This document shows positions 49,198 through 62,112 of a stretch of 64,000 nt of DNA, piece by piece (within the stretch, counting starts at the first letter, position 1; every line of letters starts with the position of its first letter). Origin of the DNA: Lethocerus indicus (lineage: Eukaryota; Arthropoda; Insecta; Hemiptera; Belostomatidae); assembly GCA_019843655.1 (NCBI GenBank), contig JACDQD010000102.1, positions 5,837,501 to 5,901,500 of the forward strand, written 5' to 3'. The notes under the pieces were generated by a model. The model searched no databases, had not been told where the DNA came from, and saw only the letters and a program-made list of their open reading frames with translations. The translations under genes and the position numbers were made by a program.

Positions 49198-52100
49198 ATA
49201 ATATAGTTGTTTTCAACCTTTTTGGCAAAAACGTGAATGTATGTCATAAGTGTTACTTATTTAGGAAATAAAACATTGGAACTTATCGTAAATGATTCTT
49301 AGGATATAATTCTACACTACTGTATAATACCAACGTTTTCTTTTTCAGTATTTTTTTTATATTTTTAATTTTTCTTTCATTTTTTCTGTTTGGACCGTTA
49401 TTTTTGTTTTAATTTTAACCTTTTGTTTTGTTCCTTGTTGGACAGCAGTGGCCCAGGTGATATCTAAGGGAATATAGGACGGGTTTTCTCTTCTTCAAAA
49501 GCGGACCAACACAAACCGAAGGCATGATCTGTTATATGCCGAGGATTCAGGTTATCGAAAAACTTGGACTCAGATCGGAAGGTATTTATCAATTGATTTC
49601 GTTCGAATTGTTTATATTTTTTTAGTTCAAAACAAAATTGAAATCCCTCAAAATACTCTCTTACGCCTTTGATCAAATAACAACCCCGTACAAAGCTAAT
49701 TCCCTACATTTTTTAGACCAACATCGCCATAAGAATAAATATTAGACAGAGAAAGTAACGGAGTCGTGATTACAAAATTCCGTTCGAGCTATTCGTAATT
49801 AGCTACAAAATCATTGTATCGGAAGGTGTTTGCTGCTGTTACCGAACACGAAAAGAATACTTTTATAATAAATTCAGAATGAAATAAATAGAGTATCAAC
49901 GATGCCCTTAGTGTCTCTTCTGAATCATTACAAGACATACTTTAACATACAACGCATACGCTATTCCCAAGCATCAGTTTGCCATTCAAACAATCAATGT
50001 TTAGCATAATGCTGACGTTGAATAACAATTTACGAACACCTCGTTTAGAGGTATAGGAGTGTTGAACTAACAAACGGAGCTTTTCCCGGAAACGAAATTC
50101 AAGTACGGAAACATCGGAAATTTAAGCATTATGCCGGACTTTTACGATATAATCGGACGCCGGATAAATATTTTTGTTTTCTGTATTCCATGTTCGGTAC
50201 GTCGCGGCGGGCGCGAACCCGCAAACCGCTTCGTAAAAATGTTTATTACCGGTCGTAAAAACGTCGAATTTTACGACTTCCTCTTTTCTTCTTGTTGGCG
50301 AGCAGGAGGTCGCGCCTCGGCCGGTGGTTCGGGCCGTAATTTTTGCCCAATATGACGCGGAAGACGGCCCACCGCCTCCCGTTCACCGAGGACCCCGATC
50401 GATACCCCCCGGGGGTCTCTCTACCTTTATTGCTCGGCGGGGACTCAGTTCCCCGGGCTAAGTACTCAATCCTGGCTGAATCAGGCCGCCAGTCCACAAA
50501 CAACACGAGATTCTCTCCCCTTCTATTAATAATAAACAATTTTTTTAAATTTATAAAGGTTAAAGTATAAAATATAACGATGCATAATACATTTAATAAT
50601 TTATCAAAACAAGACAGGCATAATCATACGTGTACTTCAGGGCAAAATCTAATCGTTAGTGTAAAACTTCGAGAATTAACCTTTTATTGAACCACAAATT
50701 AATTTGACAATGTTTCACGCATTTATAACTTCGTTCTTAAATAGAAATAATATGGAATTTTAAATTGCATACATTTGTACTCATATTGCATATATTTTAT
50801 ACCCAGTGCTTTTACAATTTCTTGTCCTGTAATTGGCGCACAAACAGCGCGTTTAGAAGTACTCCAATTGTAGGAATGAATATTCATTTGCGGTTTCCTA
50901 AAACCTATTTCATTTCGATTCTGCGGTTACAGACGTAGGTTCAAATTACGAATCGCGAATTTTGACAAGTGTAAGAGCAGTTTACACACGGATTACGATC
51001 ATTAATTCGTTAATTGGTATATACTGCACATTCCTTCGAGGTATTTCAATTTGAATCCATTACTGGCTGAAATAAAACTGCCTCGCGTTAGAGCCTGCAT
51101 ACTTTCTAATTTGCAGTTAATTATATACTCAGGGATCAATACTGCATATGGCGGTCCTGATCCTTGGTGATAAAAATTCTGTCTGTTACACGGGAACACG
51201 ATGCATAATGTTCAACAGTGTTGAGTACTGACACGGCTGAGTTGAGGTTGAAACAGGCGTACTTATTTTCCCTGTTCTCATTTCCACCATTATCGGCTCT
51301 AGTTCTGACACTTACCACAAGGTCTTTTGTACAGAGAAAGATATTAGAATTGAAAATTATCGTTCGAATCCGACAGTGAAGTGCACGACATTTGTGTCCG
51401 CAATACGGGAGGGTTGGGAATCATCCGAGGCGGAGAAGTAAAGCAATTATAACTCCAGTCGGAAGTCGGTTTGATTGAGAGGGACTGCGGTCGGCCAATT
51501 GCTCTCGGACTAACTCGGTCCTTCCGGCAGAGGCCACCAGGTAAACTTAACAATATCAGTAATAATGGAAAAGTAATTGGAGCAAATACAATTGGCCAAG
51601 TAGCAGACCGACTCTCTCAAATTGTTCGCTCAAGTTGAGAGTCTTCAGCTGTCCAGTTCGGCGGAAGTAATTCCACAGTCCGCAAATTGACATCAAGCAC
51701 AATAACTTAATCCCTTAGTTCTAGTCCCGGCTTTAGCTGCCGCATCGCCAATTGATTCCAAGTCCATCCGGCTAAATTCTGCCATTAATTATTAAAGCGG
51801 CCGAATCTGACAAACCTTAAATTAACAATTCATTTTGTGAAATCGTGATTTGTTTCAATGAGACGCGTAATCGACGGCAGAAGGTAAGGAATATTTAACA
51901 ACAATAGGTAAAAATTAGGTTCCGACATTTGTTTGGAATCCGTGATGAATTTCGGCTAATTGGCCGGTGAATTTTGAATTGTTTTCCTTCATTATTGATT
52001 AACGGCCAAGCCGTACATTATGTCGGTCTCACCTATTGCTCACCTTCAACGCTGCGTATCCATTAATCCTGGGCCATAGTAGAACAAGGACGTCTTGTGG

Positions 52101-55100
52101 TTTCTCAGACGCAGGGGATTTTTTTGTTAAGCCCCGAGATGGCGGCTTTACCGCGGTAATCCTATCCTGCGGGCCCTGGGCGGTCTACGAATCATATTTT
52201 AGCGGCTTTTTCTGGGTTTCTAGGTTTTCTGGCAACCCAGCCCTGCTGGCGTTATCTAGGATAATGTCTCTCTAGGAAGAAAGGAAAAAGTAAAAATTTG
52301 TCCCATTAAACGGTGGGTTTATTATTGTGTATTTAGGATGCTTCATCTTGCCTTCTGAGAGTTACTGCTTTCATCTTCAGTTTTCCAACTTACGTATAGG
52401 AAATCATTACCCTAACCCCGATTTTAATTTTCTCAATTATTCAATCTAATATGTAATACATTTAAGTAAAGCAGAAGCCAAAATAGTTACGTATAAAAAC
52501 TCAAAAATGTATGCAGTGGGGGACTTTATTCCATTTATGTATTTTGTAACGATTATCCTGTATACATTTAAAGTAATTTAAATGTATTTTATTTTCCTAG
52601 GGCACGGTGTAAATTTGCCGACCCGCGGTCCGATACGGTTGTAGACTGAATGAATTTTCATTCAACTGAAAATTTTAATTGGCCACGACGAGAGCTGATG
52701 TAACTCCAGTTTAGTCGTTAGTATACACCGAAAATGCAGGTATAAACTTGCGAAATCGGAAACGACGTAACCGGCAGCGGCCCATGCCTATTTATCCATT
52801 CGCCCAATTAAGAAGTTTCGGGGCAAAGAATACATTTCGGTTGACGGGGCCTCGAAAGGATTATAACCTACGAGTGGGCTAAATCCGTTTAAAGTTGAAG
52901 TGGATTTTCGCGTTTTGCCCGACTCGGTCCGAAACAGACAAGAGTCAGTTCTGAAACAGGTCTAACGGCGGCGGGAGAGGCTCCCCCACCGTTCAAACAA
53001 CGGCCCGTCCGACCACTCCAAACAACACTCGAAACGAGTGCATCGTCAGCGCATAATGGGGGTTGCATTTAATACTGCAAACTAGATTACATTTGCATAT
53101 TGAGCTTCGTTACGGGTCGAAGGCCGTGGGCCAGGGGAGAATAGCGCGACCAGCGCTAGCGCTCGAGTGCCAACACTCGGCCGACCCCCGTCAGCCTCGC
53201 TAATTATCCCCAACTGTACTCAATTAATTTATAATTTTTTTGTTCAATTTTTTACAGTAAAACCTCGACAAATATTGTATATAACCGGGTGGGAAATATT
53301 CACGGGTATGTTCAAAATTGTGCCCATATCGATAGCTCCTCTATGAAAGTAGGAAACATTTTTGTTATAAAAAAATTTAAAAAGAATTGTGCTATACCCG
53401 TCGCTTCGTGACTTGGACCGATTGGGTGATTTGTGCCTGCTGTAATCAACCACGAGTTGTCATTTTCTAGGATTTGGATGGAGAGGCCGGAGTCCTAGTA
53501 CCATTTGGGGGCCAGAAAGCGATTTAGTTCGGCCGCTGAGAGTGGTCGGTCTAGCGAGGGCAGATAGCGGTGGGCCAATGGCGGAGCTCAGGATTACGAA
53601 TGTCCCGCGGGGGTGAAACGGGGCTGGAAAGTAATAAGAAATATTCGGGGCGGCTCCGTCTTCATTCTCTGTCCGAAACAGCTACGGGACCTGAGGGCCG
53701 CTGTTCTAAATATAGAGCGCGGATACGGGGCCGTCATATTCAAATAATGCCGACGGTCGGACATGATCGAAATTCGGGCTCTTCGTGCTCCCATGGAATC
53801 AGTACGATTACATTACCCAGGGGCCTAAAACCGAATCCTACTTCGACGGAATCCTATCTTTTGAAGGTGGTTAGTACATAAAAATTACATTTCCCTTTTT
53901 CGACAGAAAAAGCAAACCGTGAGATATTGTACCGAAAGGCAAAGTAGTTAGTGTGGATATAATTTGTACATACACCCATTTGAACTCCCCAAATTATCAA
54001 TCTGTATAACGGTTATGAATTATTTTAGGAATGTTTTTTATGGGTTATTTTCGACTGCAAACACTATTTTCATATTCAGTATTAAAGCTGATCAGAGTTT
54101 AGCTTCGGATTTGTTCCTGATTTCCGTTCCTCTCGACGCATTTATGGAACGCTTTTTCCAAGTGTCTTGGACAGGGCCGGTCGTTTTCGATTCGCGCCGC
54201 TGGGGAAGTTCGGAAGGCGACAGCAGGGGTGGAACACACACTAAGTCGAACTGTCCTATTGCCAAACCCGAGTCCGATTTCAAACTTCCCCTTTTTTTCT
54301 TTTTATATTTTCCGGTCCTGATGGTGACAGGAAATTAAGCGTCGCCCCTCCTCCCGCCCGGCTTATCTATCTACCTCCACTGGGAAATGAGACGGCCTCA
54401 TCGCCGACTTTCGACGTATTCGATTACATCGTTGACCGAGATGCGGACGATCCGATAGCTTAGTGGACTGCCAGACTGGTTCCCCTGTGCTTTATTGGAT
54501 TCATTCCCGCTGTTTCAACTACAAACGAATTCTGGCCGTAATCAAAATTCCATCGACCCTTTATTAGGATCGGTAGGAGACCATTATAGAAGGGCCTCGG
54601 CACGCCACATGCACAAAGGTACCAAACGCTTCCTATTTAAGGTATTTACTTGTGGGGCCAACGTGTGTTCGGGTCGTCCTTCTAGAACGTTACGGCGAAT
54701 TACGTGAGTATAATTGAAAATAAAGTAATAGTTGAACGAATATTTTTTGCGTTGCAAAATTGAATTAATTAAAATTCAATGCTCTTGGAATTCCAGCATA
54801 CTTATTAGAATTCAATTCTAGTTTTGTTTGCAGTCTATATTTCTTTAGAAACCAACCTTCGATAATAATTGAGATAAAAGAACACCACGACTTTTAAGAT
54901 ATTCGTTTTCTTAGTAGCAACGAGTCTTCTTTTTTTATAAATTTTACATGAGATACGTTACATAAATTTGGGTTTCATATAGAGATTGAATGCTTACAAA
55001 ACCCATATAATGGTTCGCGTTTTTTTCTTAAACAAAGGCACCAGGAAACTACGCAGCTCGTAAATTCAATGAACAGGGGCAAGAAAATGCGACTTGGTCC

Positions 55101-57514
55101 TGTCTTCGGCTGTAAAGACCGGGGGAAACTGTAATTGAGACAATGGACAACACTTGTAGGGCGGTGTGTTGCCCTTTAGGGCGCCGGGATCATTGTTTAT
55201 TCAACGGGTGTCGCCTAATTAGGCGGTGTTACGGCCGGCATAACGTCCGTATGGACTGCAATTCAACGTGTTTATTAATTCAAGCCCCGGTGTGTGTTAC
55301 TCATTCAAATGAGGTGAAGCGCTAAGCCGCTACCGCCGCTCACAGAGAATTCAGAGAAAATTAGGTCCGCCAGAAGCCATTGAGCGGCCATTAAACCGGC
55401 TGAAATATTTCATTATCCGCAGAATTTCCAGGAAGAATTTTGCCGCGAACAGAGATTGATCCTGTACCGCCCCGAAACAGTGCTGTTCAGCAATATTTTG
55501 ATCAGTAGTTTTTGGGAACCATTTAAAAAATGTATAGGAGGAAAATACATTTCCTCCTAAATAGATTGCTTTCGCCGTATCTGGCCGAGAAATATTAGTA
55601 ATGTAAGATTTTATTTCAACATTGCAATACACATTGCAATATTATCAAGTTAAATGGTTTCGACGACTAAATATTTCCGTTATTCGAAAATGTCGAATCT
55701 TATCGGCTTTACTTTTTCCGTTCTCCCAGACAAATCACACCGAAATGTCTGCGGCATCGCATCCTGCCCGGAGCACTCGTCCCACTATATAAAGGTTTCA
55801 TTGAATTGACGTGAACATCACTTGAATCCAATATAAATTGAATCATATATCTTACAAACAGAGTGATAGTGACAGCTTAAGTGCTATAGTCCTCCCTCCC
55901 ACGCACCACTCCTCATATCGGACAGGGAGCAAAGTTAAAGTAGAACATACACGCGTATTTTCCCCTTATTCCCTTTACTAAAGGCTTTAAAAATAACATA
56001 CTACTGTACTTAACTTTGAATATGAAATAATACTAAAAAACATATAAAATGAAGATTCTTTTCATTTTATGAAGACATTTTTATGAACTCTTAATTCAGT
56101 AAATCATTCAGTCAATAAATTCATCATCAGTAAATTATTTTAATTATTTAAAGCGCGATTAATTATTTAAAGAAAATATTGCAACTAATCAAAGATAGAA
56201 ATATGTGGAAATGCTGCTAGAGAGGGAATTTTCTGAACAACTCAGCAAACATAGCCAACGCGATGTTTTAATTTAATAAACGATCGGCTACTACTAACGA
56301 ATACATAATGTTGCTTCCATGAAAAAACCGCAAGTGAAAAATTCGCCACTGGCTCAGAATGCAATGAAATATGATCAATTAAAAAGAATAGACCGACGGC
56401 TTGTTATTTTTTTCTGACAATTTTGTGCCGAGAAACGGCACTTTGAAATTTAAAATGAAACAAATCACCTCTAAATGAAACATCGTTCACCGATGACTCA
56501 GATTCTGGCCTCATCGAGATATACAAAATAACAGCGCCTCGGTGGGTATTTCCATTAGAAAGTTGGTTGAGGAAAATGAGGATAAATACGAATCTTAATC
56601 AGTAAGCACGAGTGTCCGGTAATTGTGTAATATTTAGTTATTTGGAGCTAACTTTCATCGAAAACTATAGAAACTTCCCCTATTGAAAGTTGTTAATTTA
56701 GAACTCTATATATCAAGTGTAATTTTTCATCGTTAGAGTAGTACAACAGTTATGATAATAAATTGACTGCGGGAAACAAAAACACAAATCAATACGAATA
56801 ATATTCGAAAAGCGTAAATTAAACGTACAATAGTTCCATTGATAATACAAGCCTCATGACAGTTAGCTTCATCGGCGCTCATTATAAAGCAGGGATATTG
56901 TCGATGTCGATCGTCTGTCTCCGCTCGCTTAATAGCGTGTGTGTTGGTTTTGCTAATGCAAAAGACCAAACCATCATGAGGAGAGAGAAGATGGTAAAAA
57001 GACTACGATAATTTATATCGTGTTTTATTCTGAATCGACGTCTTCGTATATGTTTATTATGTTATCTCATTTAGCCCAAATTAGAAATCTTAGGTATTTT
57101 TTGGCAAACATAAGGAAATCTCCGCTGTATTTATCTCTTCGGTATTTCAATTCGTATTTTAGTACGGAAGAGTGGAGGCATCGAGGGAACAGCTGGCGAG
57201 GTGATTAGGGAACAACGTCCCCCCGGTAAGAGGGGCGCACTCGCGCAGCTCCGTATATCGCGCCAACACCTGGCATTGCCCAAGTGCGACAACGTCCCAT
57301 TGTGACGCTCAACGCCCAGCAAAAGTAGGCCGATGAAAGTTGGATCTCCGGCTCGGTCCGTATGGACACTTAACGATTGCAGGGGGATGTAGCGGTAGCG
57401 ATTGGTAGCGGAGTGCAAGTTTCGAAACAGTGACACATACCCGGCTGGTACCATCGGTGGACGCCGGTGACGGTGACAACGAGTACTAGAAACGGCCGTG
57501 AATTTGACCTGGAA
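49198..57514. other. Non-coding stretch, no supported gene
   Basis: AT-rich sequence with CpG-richer patches at 50,130-50,470, 52,730-53,210, 53,460-53,860 and 54,100-54,440. A hairpin-forming pair GACTCTC ... GAGAGTC lies at 51,610-51,643. At 53,140-53,170 the perfect palindrome AGCGCTAGCGCT is followed by GAGTG-CCAA-CACTC. An octamer lies at 53,091-53,098. A Pol III box-like pair at 54,456-54,507 is described in the findings. Frames here are short and featureless. Confidence 0.45.
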
Positions 57515-57528
57515 CCGCTAGATGGCGT
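57515..57528 (+). promoter_or_regulatory. CTCF-like insulator motif
   Basis: CCGCTAGATGGCGT matches the animal CTCF core CCASYAGRKGGCRS at 12 of 14 positions, including the central AGATGGC. It lies in a CpG-rich block (57,170-57,580). Only the motif is seen; occupancy and a boundary role are inferred. Confidence 0.3.
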
Positions 57529-60169
57529 TCGGACACTTCGGTTTCGGGTAACACCGGGAGTTCGGCTGTTCGGGAAGTTTTTCCTACTCTTTTGTGTAAA
57601 ATAATTTCTACATCGGTGTCTATAAAAAATGCTGTAAAGGTTACTTCATATCTCTATTAGATACATTAAAACATTTTCATGAAATCACAAATAATGAGCG
57701 CTAGTGAGCTCAACTAGTCTGTAGGAAATATTTTACAAAATAAATGGCATTGATCCGGTCCTAGACCAAATGACAGTTGACGGCCGGTTAGAGTTTCAAA
57801 ATGGAAGGAGTCACGTAACAGTGATCCTCCGTTGTTACGTATTGAACCTCCGATGATTAACGCTGAGTGACTTGGCGATGGGGGGAGCTTTAATCATGGA
57901 GCAAAGCGCAGTTTAATCTAATGATAATCCCTTCGGTTTAAATGTAGCCCCCATTTAGCGGTCTCGGTTTGCACCCCGGTTGCTCCCCGCATAATAGGCC
58001 CTCTGAACACTGCAATGGATAGTGCATCTCGGCCGATAATTAACCTCGGTGCGATCAGATTAGAAATTATTATCGAAACGAATCAATCCTTTTGGATGTT
58101 CGAAATTGTAGCGAAAAAAATCGTATATATCATAGTGAGCACTTCATTTTCATTAATACAAGTAATATATTTACCGTACGTAACAAAACATATTTTAAAA
58201 ATGCGTTTCTCTATCTTCTGATATCTCTGGCCTTATATCTTTTGGCTTCAAAACTTTGGAATAGGCGACCGTTTATCACAATTAATGGAGTCGAGCTGCA
58301 GATTCTCGATCCATAGTGCATCTCCTTTCACCTTTCAATTGTTTAGAGGTATATTAAGAACGTAATCGGGCACTGGAAGACTTTCGTTCGGCCGACATCA
58401 TTCCCTAAACATGACCCTAATCGTTTTGCTCTCAATCGTTATTTTTCCCTCCTCCCACCCCCCTCTTCATTCTCTTGGCAAGGCCCTAATTTACCATTTA
58501 CCTATTTCATTTTCGAAATTGCCGCTGCAGGGCCGCCCCAATCTAATTTCTTGGCGTGAATAGCCCGACCGAAACGGCAAACTACTGAGTCTTTCAATCT
58601 CCGCGCTTGGGCCAAAATCTATTAGCAAGGCCGGGCACCTATGGCCCGGGGGGGGGGAGGGAAGGAGGAGTGTCTCTCATTAAATCCCCTTTGCTTCAAT
58701 TACTTTATTGCTCGAATTTCGTGGAAGATAAGCCCCGCGGACTGTGCAATCGGCAAAGCGGCCAATTATGAGTTAATTGTCCCTTCAAAATGGTAACGAA
58801 TTGACGAGCCCTCCGGGCGGACATTTTCCGCCAATATTTCAAAGGCTGCGATGACTTAATCGAGATATAAACGGTGTTAATATATCTCGGGGATGAGATG
58901 TTATCGACCGCCCCTCTGACCGTTAATTTATGAATTTGCAATTATTAATTCGCCTATATTATTATTATTGTCATCTCGGGTGACTTATCCTACAACTACA
59001 ACTACAGTATAATACTTTATACTTTGTAGTAAATGTCACGAGCGAATTTAGCTCTACAGCGCAGCTTGCCAATGGGACAGAAAACTGACTGTAATTTAGT
59101 GGAGTACTAAAAAACTGTTACAATTGTGAATTTCGCGAATGATAGTAAACGAAGGTATCACAGGAACTATGAAGACTAAACAAATACAAATAAGACAATT
59201 TTGGGCCACACGTCGTAAGAGAGGTTACTACCGCGATATGTTACTTAGATATACAGCGTCGTCACCCATTCACAGTTCATACCTACTATTATTAACATGA
59301 GACATCCAGTAGCTATCAAGGAGCTAAAAATGCTATAAAACCTAATGTTGTGGTTGGGTTGTACAACCGTAGAAACGTCAAAACATTACAAATTATAGCT
59401 CGCGGAAAATTCGGTCCGCCACCTGGTGGCTCTTCGGGTTGGAGGCCTGATACTTTACCTTTTAATTTGTTTGTCCTCATTTAAGTTTCCTCCAATTAGA
59501 ATTTGTAAGCGCTTTAACGAGATTAACTCAAGGCTCCTGTAAAGTCAATGGGAGTTAATTAAAACGTTACTGTTAGAAGGCTCAGTTTGTGGGGTCGGGA
59601 TTTGGACGAGATTGAGTTGTGCTGCGGAAGGAGGGTTTCAAAAATGGCCGGTATAGCCCAGAGAAGGTCGACGGGTGGCAACGGCCCGGGCGACGTTTCC
59701 CCTTTTGGCCGTAATTGCCGAACCCGAGCGGACGTTTCCAGGGCCCGGGGAATTTATGGACCCGTGCTTCGAATCCGACTGTCCGTGAGAAAGGAGTCGT
59801 CCCGCGTTTCCACGTCTCCGTCTCGACACCCGATATTCTCGAATTCCTCCGGCGAAACTCGAGACGGGGCAATATGTATATTGCCAGCGTTGGAATGGCT
59901 ATACCCACCGATTAAAAACACCCAGAATCTGACGTTCATTTACATTAAAAAACCCATTCTTCGGGAGGTAAAGAACACAGGCCACCTTTGGTATCCCTAC
60001 CCACGCCTCTCTTTATTCAAAACAATAAACTATATGACTACGAAATAAAAATTGTACTGTATTAGTTTCGTAGCATCCTGGAATTGAGAATATACATTTA
60101 GCCGCGCATTTTTCCAATCAATTCGGACAGCTATTTAGCGTACCGTCGCAAAGGTAAATTTCTTGTATA
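57529..60169. other. Non-coding stretch, no supported gene
   Basis: ACGTAACA (57,813-57,820) and TGTTACGT (57,833-57,840) form a perfect 8-bp inverted pair. A G9 run lies at about 58,651-58,659. CpG-richer blocks occur at 58,540-58,930 and 59,580-59,900; the latter opens the frame 59,587-60,048, which I do not recognise and which overlaps two minus-strand frames. Confidence 0.45.
59419..59432 (+). promoter_or_regulatory. Second CTCF-like / palindromic motif
   Basis: CCACCTGGTGGCTC matches the CTCF core at 12 of 14 positions. It also contains the perfect palindrome GCCACCTGGTGGC (one-base centre), so an E-box (CACCTG) reading is equally possible. Confidence 0.22.
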
Positions 60170-60193
60170 ATTTAATTTTTTTTAAAATTAAAT
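60170..60193. repeat. Perfect 10-bp AT hairpin
   Basis: ATTTAATTTT and AAAATTAAAT are exact reverse complements around a T4 loop. Probably neutral AT-rich sequence. Confidence 0.6.
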
Positions 60194-61862
60194 ACGAATT
60201 CTATTTCAGTCGCTATCGGACGACGCAAAAAGGCCTCGGATTTTTTTCAGACAGCGACTAATTCCGACGGTGAACGCCGGATTTCGAAATTACTCCCGGC
60301 CGGACACAATAGACCGTTTGGAACGGTCGAGAATATGATGCTACAGCTCTTTGCACTTCAAAGACGGAGCCTATTTCCATCGAAATCGATGTCGGCCATA
60401 TTTCGATGCCCGGGCGAAACTTTCTGATAAATAAAATTCTACTTTTTTTATTTGAACGCTGAAAAGGCCTCAATTGGAAATTGAAGGGTGTTCAGAGACG
60501 CCTTATACTCCCAAATTCGCATTCATTCATTCTGGCTCGCTCATATTTTTATATATTGGTCCCAATATTCGTGAATATAAATACTGAAAGCAGGCATACG
60601 TGTCATAATGCATGGATTCATGGATGTTATGACGAATATCCTGCATTAATTTATAGGACAGACCTTGTAAAGTTCCGTTATATAAAGTACAATCAAATCG
60701 ATGATTAAAAGTATTATATAATTTTAATTTTACCGGTGCGTGTTAAGGGATCATCCCTATCTCACGTTCCCTCGCCACTTGAAGGAATACCGTCGGCGCC
60801 AGTTAATTCTAAAGTCGCTTGCTGTCTGGTTAATCCGGAATGCTCACCGGCCGGGGGTATTACAGGCAGTAGGTAAGCCCGCCGTTGCATCATTATTGCA
60901 TACGCACCGGTACACTCAACAAGAGGAGGGCGGGCGGATTGCTTAATGCGAACAAGAAGCGAGAACAAGACCAGATAAGAGGAAACTGGTCCGCCTCTAC
61001 TTAGCGTTCATCAAATTTTTCTTCTCCGATGTTTCCACTACCGGACCCATTCGTTATCCCGACGCAGAACACGCGAAGCCCGTTTATCGATCGTATAACA
61101 GTTGCGAATAAATATTGCAATTAATGTAGTTGTACGCAGCGATGTAAGACCGCGAGCGTAATGAGTAGAGATTAAAGTAGACTTGACAGGTGACTCGATG
61201 GCTTTTACAGGGCAGTTCGCTTTTCTTCGCGCGATCCAATCCGAGGTTTTCGGAGTGTCCCCTTAATGGTAGGGAGGGGGCTACCACTTTATACATATTT
61301 GATGTATAGTGGAGAGAACTAACCATTCGGCGTTGAACGTCCGGAGGAGAGCAAACAAGACGGGGGGAAAGGGAGTGGGCAGGGGAGCCCTAGCGTTTGT
61401 GTACAGAGCCGTTTAGAAGGGCGGCTAGGATTATCCCCGACCAGGTAAACACCTGGGCCCTAGCCGGCCGACGAATTCCTCGGGGACAGGGGTCAACGAT
61501 CTACATTCCGGCCTACCAGTCACTCTGGTCATTGTCACCAGTGTTGAGTTTGCCCGTTTTAGCCTTTTCCCTGTAAGAGTTGGCAACTGCGCTATGTATA
61601 TAGAGGTAGGCCGATTTGAGTGTTCGCATTTCCTTCGGACTCCGCCTACTGAAAATGGCGTAAAGGAAAGGCCTCGCGAATCGGTGGGTAGCGCTCGGTC
61701 TCGTCTCAATTATTTACCACAATATCAAGCTCTTTTCCGAAATTGTTGATCGGGTACAGACTTAGGAACGGAATCAAAAATTAATGTTGTTAACCATTAT
61801 CCTGAAAACGGTATAGGTGTGCCGCCAAATTTTAAATCAGTATTTGTTGTGAAGATTTGAAA
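60194..61862. other. Non-coding stretch, no supported gene
   Basis: CpG-richer patches lie at 60,200-60,480, 60,730-61,080 and 61,340-61,520. The frame 60,740-60,946 crosses a possible donor (TAG|GTAAGC at about 60,873) but has no recognisable domain. No transposon ends were seen until the element at 61,875. Confidence 0.45.
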
Positions 61863-61877
61863 AAATAACAAAAAATA
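61863..61877. repeat. Left flanking direct repeat (possible target-site duplication)
   Basis: AAATAACAAAAAATA, identical to 62,113-62,127. A 15-bp exact repeat on both sides of the element is the size expected from target-primed insertion. It is AT-rich, and its last three bases overlap the inverted arm. Confidence 0.5.
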
Positions 61878-61913
61878 CTGTAGGTTCGTGATGTTTCTGT
61901 CTCCTCTCGCTGG
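61875..61913 (+). repeat. Left inverted-repeat arm (39 bp)
   Basis: Starts ATACTGTAGGTTCGTG and ends CTCCTCTCGCTGG. Its reverse complement is found at 62,040-62,078 with a single mismatch (38/39), so the element is probably young or under structural constraint. Confidence 0.9.
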
Positions 61914-61924
61914 TTTGGTCTTTT

Positions 61925-61961
61925 GCTAGACCGGTTTCGGCTGCTCGCCACCTTCAGTAGC
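61925..61961 (-). ncRNA. Hammerhead-ribozyme-like motif
   Basis: On the minus strand, in order: GCTA (61,961-61,958), core CTGAAGG (61,957-61,951), T, GGC, loop GAGCA, GCC (61,941-61,939), GAAA (61,938-61,935), CCGGT, C at the cleavage-site position 17 (61,929), TAGC (61,928-61,925). GCTA pairs perfectly with TAGC (helix I), GGC with GCC (helix II), ACC with GGT (helix III, with no loop). The core differs from CUGANGA by A9 to G, and there is one unpaired U before helix II. Topology and order are those of a type I minimal hammerhead; very short helix III is typical of retroelement hammerheads, which often act as dimers. Activity cannot be judged from sequence. Confidence 0.45.
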
Positions 61962-62039
61962 GGTGTTAGTCACTGTTAGCACTTTGGATGTTTTTTGGGC
62001 ATCCTCACTGCACTGTCACTTTCACATGTACTGTCAGTA

Positions 62040-62078
62040 CCAGCGAGAGGAGACAGAAACACCACGAACCTACAGTAT
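62040..62078 (-). repeat. Right inverted-repeat arm (39 bp)
   Basis: Reverse complement of 61,875-61,913 with one difference. It runs CCAGCGAGAGGAGACAG to CGAACCTACAGTAT on the + strand. Confidence 0.9.
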
Positions 62079-62112
62079 TCCAACCCCTCGCAGACCACAA
62101 AACAGGTATATC

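Larger units (their letters stand above)
61878..62112 (-). mobile_element. Small non-autonomous foldback element with ribozyme-like motif
   Basis: About 235 bp between exact 15-bp direct repeats. It holds two 39-bp inverted arms, a hammerhead-like motif on the minus strand, an internal hairpin (GGATG / CATCC around a run of A on the minus strand) and a 34-bp segment outside the right arm (62,079-62,112). It has no coding capacity. The asymmetric tail and the 15-bp duplication argue against a classical TIR DNA transposon and fit an RNA-mediated element better, such as a Penelope-like or retrozyme-like derivative; those groups are known to carry hammerhead motifs. A MITE is the alternative. Orientation is given by the ribozyme-like motif. 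Confidence 0.55.

Noticed and set aside
59587..60048. 153-codon + frame starting in a CpG-rich block
   Set aside because: No recognisable domain, overlapped by minus-strand frames, and its second half is AT-driven. No convincing splice sites.
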